This document shows positions 18,299-24,945 of a stretch of 64,000 nt of DNA, piece after piece; position 1 is the stretch's first letter, and each line of letters starts with the position of its first letter. The stretch is from positions 1-64,000 of the forward strand of contig CACKXQ010000001.1 in NCBI GenBank assembly GCA_902604245.1. Direction: 5' to 3'. The notes beneath the pieces were generated by a model. It saw nothing but the letters and a program-made list of their open reading frames with translations, was not told the origin of the DNA and did not search any database. The stretch is from an uncultured Pelagibacteraceae bacterium (lineage in GTDB: Bacteria > Pseudomonadota > Alphaproteobacteria > Pelagibacterales > Pelagibacteraceae). A program made the position numbers and the translations under genes.

Positions 18299-18958
18299 AT
18301 GAAAAAAATTCAAATTTCTCCATCTATATTATCTGGTGACTTCAGTCAGCTTGGTAGTGAAATTAAGAGGCTAGAACAAGGTGGAGCTGACTTAATTCAT
18401 GTCGACGTAATGGACGGTCACTTTGTTCCAAATTTAACAATAGGGCCACCAGTAATAAAAAATCTAAGAAAATATACCAAACTTCCGTTTGATGTCCATT
18501 TGATGATCTCACCAGTACATAAATATATTGAAGATTATGCAGAAGCTGGTGCTGATATAATAACTATTCATCCTGAGGCAACTGATAACTTGAGAAAATC
18601 TATAAATTTAATAAAAAAATTAGGTAAAAAAGTTGGTGTGTCTTTAAACCCAAAAACTAAAATAAAAACTTTAACAGATGAAATAGAAAATATTGATTTA
18701 GTTTTAGTTATGAGTGTTAATCCTGGTTTTGGTGGGCAAAAATTTATGCCTGAAGTATTAGATAAAATAAAAAAATTAAAAAAAATAAAGGATAAAGGTA
18801 AATATCACTTCGATATTGAGGTAGATGGAGGAATTAATTTTAGTAATTCAAAAAAAGTCTTAGAAGCTGGAGCTGATATTTTGGTATCTGGAACCACAGT
18901 TTTTAAAGAGAACGATGGGGATATTAAAACTAATATTGAAAAACTAAAATCAATGTAA
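18299..18958 (+). CDS. rpe: Ribulose-phosphate 3-epimerase
   Basis: A 219-residue TIM-barrel enzyme interconverting ribulose-5-phosphate and xylulose-5-phosphate in the pentose phosphate pathway. Signatures: ISPSILSGDFSQLG, HVDVMDGHFVPNLTIGP, FDVHLMI, VLVMSVNPGFGGQKF and EVDGGINFSN. Metal-binding histidines and catalytic aspartates are in place. It is followed after 1 base by the heparinase-like gene and then purH, a neighbourhood conserved in many alphaproteobacteria. Confidence 0.97.
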   Translation: MKKIQISPSILSGDFSQLGSEIKRLEQGGADLIHVDVMDGHFVPNLTIGPPVIKNLRKYTKLPFDVHLMISPVHKYIEDYAEAGADIITIHPEATDNLRKSINLIKKLGKKVGVSLNPKTKIKTLTDEIENIDLVLVMSVNPGFGGQKFMPEVLDKIKKLKKIKDKGKYHFDIEVDGGINFSNSKKVLEAGADILVSGTTVFKENDGDIKTNIEKLKSM

Positions 18959-18959
18959 A

Positions 18960-20588
18960 ATGTTTTTAAAAAGTTCTTTTAATTATATCAATGAATTTTA
19001 TTTTATTTTTAAAAATCAAGTAAGAAAAATTTATTTAAATTCATCTATTTATAATAAAAAAATTTCAAGAGTTGACGAAAATGTTTTAGTTTATCAACCA
19101 AGTCTTAATATACTAAGTTCATTAATAAAATATGAAAAACAAAAAAACAAGATTGAAGATTTTAATGTTCAATCAATATGGGAAAATAAACTTTTAAAAT
19201 ATAATGATTTTAAAAAACTTCATAGTTTTTATTGGCTATTTTCAATTGATCTTAAATCTTCAAATGAAGTTACTCAATCAATTATTGAAAATTGGATTAA
19301 AAGGAATCAAAACTATGAAACAAAAAGTTGGGAAACAGATATTCTTGCTAAAAGGGTAATAGCTTGGATATCAAATTCAAAAATAACTTATAATGAGTCT
19401 ACAAGTAACTATAAAAATAGTTTTAACGAAATAATTAGTAAGCAAGTAAATCATCTAATGAATGAAATTGACAGATCATCTGATTTAAACGACAAAATGA
19501 TTGGGTGCACAGCGATAACTCTCACCGGGATAGCATACAAAAGCAATAGGTTTTTGGAGTATGGGTTAGATTTACTCAAAAAGATTATTAACACATCTTT
19601 TGATAATAACTATTTTCCAAAATCAAGGAATATAAGACAGATGGTTTTTTATTTAAAATATTTTATTTTGATAAGAGAACTATTAAAAGACTCTTTAAAT
19701 GATATTCCAGAATATTTAAATGAGATAATTCATTATCTTGGTAAATCTTATGATTTTATTTGGGGATCATTAAAGCAGAGTTTATTATTTAACGGAAATA
19801 ATAATTCCAATAATAAAGACTTTGACGAATATTTATCTCTTTTTAGATACAAGTTTAAGAGTGATAAATTTGATGTATCTGGCTATAAAATATTAAAAAA
19901 TAAAGATACAGTCCTTGCTATGGATACAGGAAGTAATCCAGTAAGAAATTACTCCGAAAATTATCAAAGTGGACCATTATCATTTGAATTTTTTTTTAGA
20001 GGTAAAAAACTAATTACTAACTCTGGTTATTTTCAAGATCATAACCATCAACTAAATTCAATTTCAAAATCAACTGCAGCTCATTCGACATTAATTTTAG
20101 ATAACTCTTCAATTTGTAAATTTAAAAAAAAAAGTAAAGGTCCTAGTATAGTAAGCAAAGGATTTAAAACGTTTGATGATGAAGTGACATATGAAAAAAA
20201 TTATTGGAGTATTAAATGTTCGCATGATGGATATTTATCAAGGTATGGAGTAGTTCATCAACGAAGAATAGAATTTGATATAAATAAAAATATACTTTTT
20301 GGAAAAGAAACACTTATTAAAAAAAAAAACTTTAAAGATACAAACTTTGAAATAAGGTTTCATCTATTGCCAAACATTAAGGTAACAAAGCTTCAAGACA
20401 ATAAATCTATATTGATTGAGTTGGAGAATTCTGGTTGGAGGTTCTTTTCAAATGATGGATTGATAGGTGTTGAAACTGGGCTATATTTTGGTAATAAAAA
20501 TAATTATATTGAGAACCAGAATATTTTTATATCTGGTGTTACACAAAGTAATGAGCAATTAATTGAATGGCAAATTAGCAAGATATGA
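18960..20588 (+). CDS. Heparinase II/III-like family protein
   Basis: A 542-residue protein with an N-terminal helical region (WLFSIDLKSSNE, WETDILAKRVIAWI) and a C-terminal beta-rich heparinase II/III-type domain (GPLSFEFFFRGKKLITNSGY, STAAHSTLILDNSS, HDGYLSRYGVVHQRRIEFD). The family contains polysaccharide lyases, but this alphaproteobacterial branch next to purH has no demonstrated substrate. No signal peptide is evident. It overlaps purH by 4 bases, so the two are translationally coupled. Confidence 0.85.
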   Translation: MFLKSSFNYINEFYFIFKNQVRKIYLNSSIYNKKISRVDENVLVYQPSLNILSSLIKYEKQKNKIEDFNVQSIWENKLLKYNDFKKLHSFYWLFSIDLKSSNEVTQSIIENWIKRNQNYETKSWETDILAKRVIAWISNSKITYNESTSNYKNSFNEIISKQVNHLMNEIDRSSDLNDKMIGCTAITLTGIAYKSNRFLEYGLDLLKKIINTSFDNNYFPKSRNIRQMVFYLKYFILIRELLKDSLNDIPEYLNEIIHYLGKSYDFIWGSLKQSLLFNGNNNSNNKDFDEYLSLFRYKFKSDKFDVSGYKILKNKDTVLAMDTGSNPVRNYSENYQSGPLSFEFFFRGKKLITNSGYFQDHNHQLNSISKSTAAHSTLILDNSSICKFKKKSKGPSIVSKGFKTFDDEVTYEKNYWSIKCSHDGYLSRYGVVHQRRIEFDINKNILFGKETLIKKKNFKDTNFEIRFHLLPNIKVTKLQDNKSILIELENSGWRFFSNDGLIGVETGLYFGNKNNYIENQNIFISGVTQSNEQLIEWQISKI

Positions 20589-22129
20589 GTAAAAAAATTA
20601 AAAAAGCAATTATATCTCTCTCGGATAAATCAGAAATTAAATTAATTTTAAACACACTTAAAAAATATAAAGTTAATCTCATAAGCTCAGGGGGTACATC
20701 AAAAAAAATTAGGAAATTAGGCTACAAATGCACTGAGGTATCAGATTATACAAATGCAGATGAGATTTTAGATGGTAGGGTTAAAACACTTCATCCAAAG
20801 CTGTATGCAGGTATTTTAAGTAAAAGAGAAAATAAAATTCATAAAAAACAACTAAAAAAAAATAATTATAAAGAAATAGATCTAGTTGTAGTTAATTTTT
20901 ATCCATTTGAAGAAACATTAAAAATTACAAAAGACCAAAATAAACTTATTGAAAACATCGATATTGGGGGTCCAACTCTTGTAAGAGCAGCAGCAAAAAA
21001 TTATCAATATACAACTGTTCTAACCTCTCCACTTCAGTACAAAGAATTCATTTTAGATATAGAAAAAAATAACGGTGCTACAAGCCTAGAGTTAAGAAAA
21101 AAACTATCTCAAGAAGCCTTTAATTTGACAGCATACTACGACTCAGTAATTTCAGAATATTTAAATGTAAAAAATAATGTTAATTTTCCTCAAAAGAAAA
21201 CTATTCATGGAAATTTGATAGGTGTTTTAAGATATGGTGAAAACCCTCATCAACAATCAGCAATTTATAGTAGATATAATGATTTAGGCATATCACAATT
21301 GAATGGAAAAAAATTAAGTTATAATAATTATAATGATATTTATGCCGCATTAAATATTTCACAAACACTTCCAAAAAATATTGGAACTGTAATTGTAAAA
21401 CATGCAAACCCCTGTGGTGTATCAGTGAATAATAGTAAAATTAAGAGTTATAAAGAGGCTCTAGCTTGCGATCCAATAAGTGCCTTTGGAGGAATTGTCT
21501 CTTGTAATTTTAAAGTAAATCGAAATATAGCTTTAGAATTAAATAAAATATTTTTAGAAGTAATTATTGGACTCGGTTTTGATAAGGATTCTCTGAAAAT
21601 CCTAAAAAAGAAAAAAAATTTAAGACTGATTGATGCATCAAAATTGGGTAGACAAAATTCAGCTAATATTAATAGCAACTTTGACTCTTTATTAATTCAA
21701 AGTTTTGATAACAAAGTTTTTACACAAAATAATTTTAAGGTTGTCTCTAAAACTAAACCAACAAAAAAAATTTTTAATGATCTATTGTTTGCTTTCAATG
21801 TATGTAGAAACGTAAAATCTAACGCAATTGTTTTAACGAAAAAAAGTTCAACTGTTGGTATTGGTTCAGGTCAACCAAGTAGGCTGGATAGTTGTAAAAT
21901 AGCAATTGATAAAATGAAAAAATTCCAAAAAATTAATGAGAATGATATAATATTAGCAGCCTCAGATGCTTTCTTCCCTTTCATAGATGGAATTGAAACT
22001 CTAGTACAAAACGGTGTAAGTGCTATTATTCAGCCCTCAGGTTCTATTCGTGATAAAGAAATTATTAAATTTGCTGATAAATTAGGAATAATATTAGTTT
22101 TTTCAAAAACTAGGCATTTTAAACATTAA
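20585..22129 (+). CDS. purH: Bifunctional AICAR transformylase/IMP cyclohydrolase
   Basis: A 514-residue enzyme performing the last two steps of IMP synthesis. The N-terminal cyclohydrolase domain shows SLSDKSEI, SSGGTSKKIR, VSDYTNADEILDGRVKTLHPK and ENIDIGGPTLVRAAAKN. The transformylase domain shows RYGENPHQQSA, VKHANPCGVS, DPISAFGGI and the C-terminal SDAFFPFIDGIE, IQPSGSIRDKE. The length is normal for the family. Its stop is 3 bases from the convergent pterin dehydratase gene. Confidence 0.97.
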   Translation: MSKKIKKAIISLSDKSEIKLILNTLKKYKVNLISSGGTSKKIRKLGYKCTEVSDYTNADEILDGRVKTLHPKLYAGILSKRENKIHKKQLKKNNYKEIDLVVVNFYPFEETLKITKDQNKLIENIDIGGPTLVRAAAKNYQYTTVLTSPLQYKEFILDIEKNNGATSLELRKKLSQEAFNLTAYYDSVISEYLNVKNNVNFPQKKTIHGNLIGVLRYGENPHQQSAIYSRYNDLGISQLNGKKLSYNNYNDIYAALNISQTLPKNIGTVIVKHANPCGVSVNNSKIKSYKEALACDPISAFGGIVSCNFKVNRNIALELNKIFLEVIIGLGFDKDSLKILKKKKNLRLIDASKLGRQNSANINSNFDSLLIQSFDNKVFTQNNFKVVSKTKPTKKIFNDLLFAFNVCRNVKSNAIVLTKKSSTVGIGSGQPSRLDSCKIAIDKMKKFQKINENDIILAASDAFFPFIDGIETLVQNGVSAIIQPSGSIRDKEIIKFADKLGIILVFSKTRHFKH

Positions 22130-22132
22130 AAT

Positions 22133-22471
22133 TTAATTGATTTTATCAATTTTTGCAGCAAGCACAAAATCGCTTTCATGCAATCCATTAATTGCATGTG
22201 TTTGTATTTTAATTTTTGCATATCCCCAACCAAACCATATGTCAGGGTGATGGCCCTCTTGCTCAGCAATTTCTCCAACTTGATTTACAAAAGATTGGCT
22301 TTCTAAAAAATTGTTAAATTTGAAATTTTTAATAATATAGTAATCTTTTTTATCTAGAGACTCTACATCCCATCCATCAACTTTCTTAAGGTATTTATGA
22401 ATTTCCTCTAAGTTAAAACTTGGAATTCCTCCCTCACAAGGAATACATTTTTTATCGGCTAAATCAGACAT
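22133..22471 (-). CDS. Pterin-4a-carbinolamine dehydratase
   Basis: A 112-residue PCD/DCoH-family enzyme that dehydrates 4a-hydroxytetrahydropterin. The catalytic histidine set is visible as H74, H75 (EQEGHHPDIWFGWGYAKI) and H92 (THAINGLHESDF). It normally recycles the cofactor of phenylalanine hydroxylase, but no such hydroxylase is in this window; many bacteria keep PCD without one, possibly for molybdopterin or folate-related repair. It is convergent with purH. Confidence 0.93.
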   Translation of the reverse strand: MSDLADKKCIPCEGGIPSFNLEEIHKYLKKVDGWDVESLDKKDYYIIKNFKFNNFLESQSFVNQVGEIAEQEGHHPDIWFGWGYAKIKIQTHAINGLHESDFVLAAKIDKIN

Positions 22472-22529
22472 ATAGACTAATTATAAATATTTGACTTAAT
22501 AATTGCAAGCGGCAGATGGTCTTTATATT

Positions 22530-23654
22530 TTAGATTGATATTTTTTGATCTTTAAACCAATTGTTTATAATGAGAAATTCATGCAATGAAATTCCTTTTT
22601 GAGTATCGTGAACAAATATTTGATCTTTAATGCCTTCCTTATTGTTTTCTAAGTCAAATTTCCTTTCATTATTTGACCATTTCTTTGGGAAACTCATCAA
22701 TTCAGATTCTTTTTTATAAATTTTCTTATATTCTGGATATTTTATTGAATATTCATGGCAACCACGTTTACTTTCAACAGTAAAATTATCTAATAAAGTC
22801 TTAAAAACTTTTTTTGTTTTTTTCTCAACATCAAGAACTTGTTGTAAACTTGTACAATATATTATACTTTTAAATACGTCTTCATTTGTTCTTTTGTCAA
22901 TCATATTTTTTCTATTAAAATTATTAAAAAATTCAATTTTATCAAAAATTAAAGAAACTTTTAATAAATCAAAAAAATTTTTAGTCTCCACAACTACTTT
23001 AAAACATCCAAAGCAATATTCAGGAATTGTATTGTATTTAAAAAAGATTGATTTATGTCTTTCGCAATTAAGAAAAATAGATTTTTTTCGAAAAATTTGT
23101 ACCTTATTGTACGTTAAATCAGCTAAGTTTTTCGAAACAATTTTTTTGCACTTTTTAAAATAGTCTATTATATGACTGTCTGATATTTTTTTAGTAAAAT
23201 CTATTTTACAAGGGATATTAAATATTTTTTTGTTCAAATCAAATATTTCATTTTCCTTGTAATTATCAGGTTTGTAGTAAGATAATAATTCAATAATTTT
23301 ATCCCTAGCAAGTTTATAATCTTTTTTAATGTTTAAAGCTTTTACAAAACAATCATAGGATTTTTTTAAATCTTTAGTGTTAAAATAAACTAGACCTAAA
23401 TTGTAATATGCTGTTTGGTAATTAGGATTAATTTTAATGGCAGTTTCAAAATCAAAAATTGCCTGTTTCAAGTCATTCAACCTAAAGTTAATTAATCCAA
23501 TAATATTATGGAATTGTGGCATATTACTTAAATTAGGTGCCTTTGATCTGTTATAATTAGCTTCCAGTAATGCTTCTTTTAGTGATTTTGTATTATAACT
23601 AATTATAATTTTATTTAATTGATCTTGGTCATTTTTATCTGTTGAAAAACTCAT
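22530..23654 (-). CDS. TPR protein with a Cys/His-containing C-terminal domain
   Basis: A 374-residue protein. Residues of about 45-120 are tetratricopeptide repeats (FHNIIGLINFRLNDLKQAIF, YQTAYYNLGLVYFNTKDLKKS). The C-terminal 220 residues form a domain with a possible metal cluster, C197-x2-H200 and C214-x2-C217 (NCERH, EYCFGCFKV), and later C267 and C299-H300. I have a sense of similar TPR proteins in marine bacteria but cannot name a function. It sits just left of the tRNA-Gly insertion. Confidence 0.75.
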   Translation of the reverse strand: MSFSTDKNDQDQLNKIIISYNTKSLKEALLEANYNRSKAPNLSNMPQFHNIIGLINFRLNDLKQAIFDFETAIKINPNYQTAYYNLGLVYFNTKDLKKSYDCFVKALNIKKDYKLARDKIIELLSYYKPDNYKENEIFDLNKKIFNIPCKIDFTKKISDSHIIDYFKKCKKIVSKNLADLTYNKVQIFRKKSIFLNCERHKSIFFKYNTIPEYCFGCFKVVVETKNFFDLLKVSLIFDKIEFFNNFNRKNMIDKRTNEDVFKSIIYCTSLQQVLDVEKKTKKVFKTLLDNFTVESKRGCHEYSIKYPEYKKIYKKESELMSFPKKWSNNERKFDLENNKEGIKDQIFVHDTQKGISLHEFLIINNWFKDQKISI

Positions 23655-23717
23655 ACTGTGATCAGCCGATTAATTATAAAATATTGTTCAGTTATCACAA
23701 AAAACATAGGCTTAAAT

Positions 23718-23792
23718 TGGAGCGGGCAATGGGACTCGAACCCACGACCTTCTCGTTGGCAACGAGACGCTCTACCACTGAGCTATGCCCGC
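23718..23792 (-). tRNA. tRNA-Gly(GCC)
   Basis: The minus strand folds as a complete cloverleaf. The 7-bp acceptor is GCGGGCA/TGCCCGC; the D stem is GCTC/GAGC; the anticodon stem TCTCG/CGAGA encloses loop TTGCCAA with anticodon GCC; the T arm has the TTCGAGT loop; the discriminator is T, and CCA is encoded. Its 5' half (41 bp, 23752-23792) is repeated exactly at 24850-24890. No convincing promoter lies immediately upstream, so it may be read from the island side. Confidence 0.97.
23752..23792 (-). repeat. 41-bp direct repeat, copy 1 (core within intact tRNA-Gly)
   Basis: This is the 5' half of tRNA-Gly, from the acceptor to the 3' strand of the anticodon stem. It matches 24850-24890 perfectly in the same orientation. 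Its boundary at the anticodon stem-loop is a typical crossover point for tyrosine recombinases in tRNA genes. I read it as the core of a left attachment junction. Confidence 0.8.
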
Positions 23793-23865
23793 TTGTTCTA
23801 TAAGTGTTGAAACTATTAGCTTTTTAAAAATTAAGCAAGAGGCAAAATGATTAGAATTGGAGATT

Positions 23866-23891
23866 AACTGTGGCCGTAAGTGTGGCCGAAA
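23866..23891 (+). repeat. 26-bp direct repeat with two TGTGGCCG boxes, copy A
   Basis: Contains TGTGGCCG at 23869-23876 and 23881-23888, a 12-bp period, within a 26-bp block that recurs at 24770-24795 with one mismatch. It lies 73 bases inside the tRNA core. The GC-rich boxes stand out in this AT-rich background. The layout resembles integrase arm-type sites, but that role is inferred. Confidence 0.75.
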
Positions 23892-23903
23892 TCTTTTTAG
23901 TTA

Positions 23904-24092
23904 TTAGTTCAGTGATCTTTTTGTAATTACTATTTCAACAACTTTACAACTATCTTCTGAATAATATTTGATATCTATATCGTCTTTCTCTTGCAAATTT
24001 TGAGGGTCTCCTAAAATATCAATCTCAAAATATTTGATCTCTTCATAAGGTGTGGTGGGACTAAATTTTTTAATATATTTATATTTCATCAA
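23904..24092 (-). CDS. Hypothetical protein (62 aa), island cargo
   Basis: A 62-residue soluble protein rich in charged and aromatic residues (KYFEIDILGDP, EDSCKVVEIVITKRSLN). I recognise no domain. Its start overlaps the upstream 124-residue gene by 4 bases, which supports it as a real, translationally coupled gene. It is the last cargo gene before the inner repeat and tRNA-Gly. Confidence 0.5.
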   Translation of the reverse strand: MMKYKYIKKFSPTTPYEEIKYFEIDILGDPQNLQEKDDIDIKYYSEDSCKVVEIVITKRSLN

Positions 24093-24463
24093 TTATGAAG
24101 TTTAATTAAATCAAGCTCATCTATAATTCCTAGTTCACATTTATAAGTAAATTTTTGCACTACATCCGCCTGTTGACGCTCTTTAGTCATCACATAAGTG
24201 TTTCTATTAAGTTTCCACGTTTCAAAACCTGCAAACCAAATCATGTAATTTTCATTTACTTTTATTCTTTCTTTTGGTATTTCAAAAGCCCAAGATTTCC
24301 ATTTTATTGAATAAAATTTTAAAGAATTATTTTTTAGTTCCCATATTTCATCATATCCATTTTTATTATCTATACTTTTACAATGTAGTATATTTATATT
24401 TTCTGATTTCGCTAAGTTTTGTAACAGTACTAAAATTATTATTAAAAATAATAGTTTGTTCAT
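24089..24463 (-). CDS. Secreted hypothetical protein (124 aa), island cargo
   Basis: A 124-residue protein with a signal peptide over about residues 1-20 (KLLFLIIILVLLQNLAKS). A small beta-rich mature domain follows (ILHCKSIDNKNGYDEIWELKNNSLKFYSI) with two cysteines, in HCKS and KCEL, that could form a disulfide. It is probably periplasmic or surface exposed. No family is recognised. It lies one base after the 87-residue gene and overlaps the 62-residue gene, so the three read as one operon. Confidence 0.6.
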   Translation of the reverse strand: MNKLLFLIIILVLLQNLAKSENINILHCKSIDNKNGYDEIWELKNNSLKFYSIKWKSWAFEIPKERIKVNENYMIWFAGFETWKLNRNTYVMTKERQQADVVQKFTYKCELGIIDELDLIKLHN

Positions 24464-24464
24464 C

Positions 24465-24728
24465 TTAATTAGTCACATTATAACATATATGCCCATCAGC
24501 AAACATTGCATCAAGCTCTACTACACATGACACAATTTTAGTATTTTTAGTAAATGTATATAACATTATTCTTGGGCCTTCGCTTTCAATAGGAATCACA
24601 TTGTGAAGCTTGTAACCTTCATTTACTAAATCTTTCGGTTGAATATTGGGTAGCTTGTATTTTTCATCTATCGCATTAGAGGTAGTGAGTAAAAAGTTAG
24701 TCATAAAAACTATAAGTAAAATTCGCAT
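24465..24728 (-). CDS. Secreted hypothetical protein (87 aa), island cargo
   Basis: An 87-residue protein with a signal peptide over residues 1-19 (RILLIVFMTNFLLTTSNA). A short mature part has two cysteines (VSCVVELDAMFADGHICYNV), suggesting a disulfide in the periplasm. No family is recognised. It is the first cargo gene in transcription order and could be read from the canonical promoter at 24902-24930 through the tRNA fragment. Confidence 0.58.
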   Translation of the reverse strand: MRILLIVFMTNFLLTTSNAIDEKYKLPNIQPKDLVNEGYKLHNVIPIESEGPRIMLYTFTKNTKIVSCVVELDAMFADGHICYNVTN

Positions 24729-24769
24729 GCTTAAATTTATTAATTTGTTGTGTTAAAAATATGATTATC

Positions 24770-24795
24770 AACTGTGGCCGTCAGTGTGGCCGAAA
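24770..24795 (+). repeat. 26-bp direct repeat with two TGTGGCCG boxes, copy B
   Basis: The second copy of the 26-bp block, identical to 23866-23891 except for A to C in the 4-base spacer. The boxes are at 24773-24780 and 24785-24792. It lies 54 bases inside the right tRNA-Gly fragment and in the same orientation as copy A. Confidence 0.75.
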
Positions 24796-24849
24796 ACATT
24801 TACATGTCGAATAAGGATTGATTAGTCTTGCAAAAGGAACGTGGACTAC

Positions 24850-24890
24850 CTCGTTGGCAACGAGACGCTCTACCACTGAGCTATGCCCGC
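24850..24890 (-). repeat. tRNA-Gly 5'-half fragment (41-bp repeat, copy 2)
   Basis: An exact copy of the first 41 bases of tRNA-Gly on the minus strand, ending in the anticodon stem. The sequence beyond it does not form a T arm or acceptor strand, so it cannot be a functional tRNA. Weak resemblance of the next 20 bases to the tRNA variable region and T arm leaves open a decayed full copy. It is the right-hand core junction of the putative element. Confidence 0.85.
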
Positions 24891-24901
24891 CTAATAGACT
24901 T

Positions 24902-24930
24902 ATTATAATTAGCGTGTTTTTGAATTGCAA
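24902..24930 (-). promoter_or_regulatory. Canonical promoter in front of the tRNA-Gly fragment
   Basis: On the minus strand, TTGCAA (24925-24930) and a perfect TATAAT (24902-24907) are separated by 17 bases. The -10 lies 11 bases before the tRNA fragment, which is ideal for tRNA transcription. It is probably the original tRNA-Gly promoter, now separated from the intact gene by the insertion. Confidence 0.7.
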
Positions 24931-24945
24931 GAAGTATTAAAAAAT

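Larger units (their letters stand above)
23752..24890. mobile_element. Small tRNA-Gly-associated insertion (putative integrase-less element)
   Basis: About 1.14 kb bounded by two exact 41-bp copies of the 5' half of tRNA-Gly. A 26-bp repeat (25/26 identical) lies just inside each end, and three short leftward genes are between. This order, core-arm-cargo-arm-core, is what an integrated element with attL and attR would show. There is no integrase or transposase gene inside, so movement would need one in trans. The alternative is a tRNA duplication with decay, but the position of the inner repeats argues against a simple tandem duplication. Confidence 0.6.

Noticed and set aside
24816-24890. 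A second functional tRNA-Gly
   Set aside because: Only the 5' half is present; the T arm and acceptor 3' strand do not form, so it is a fragment.
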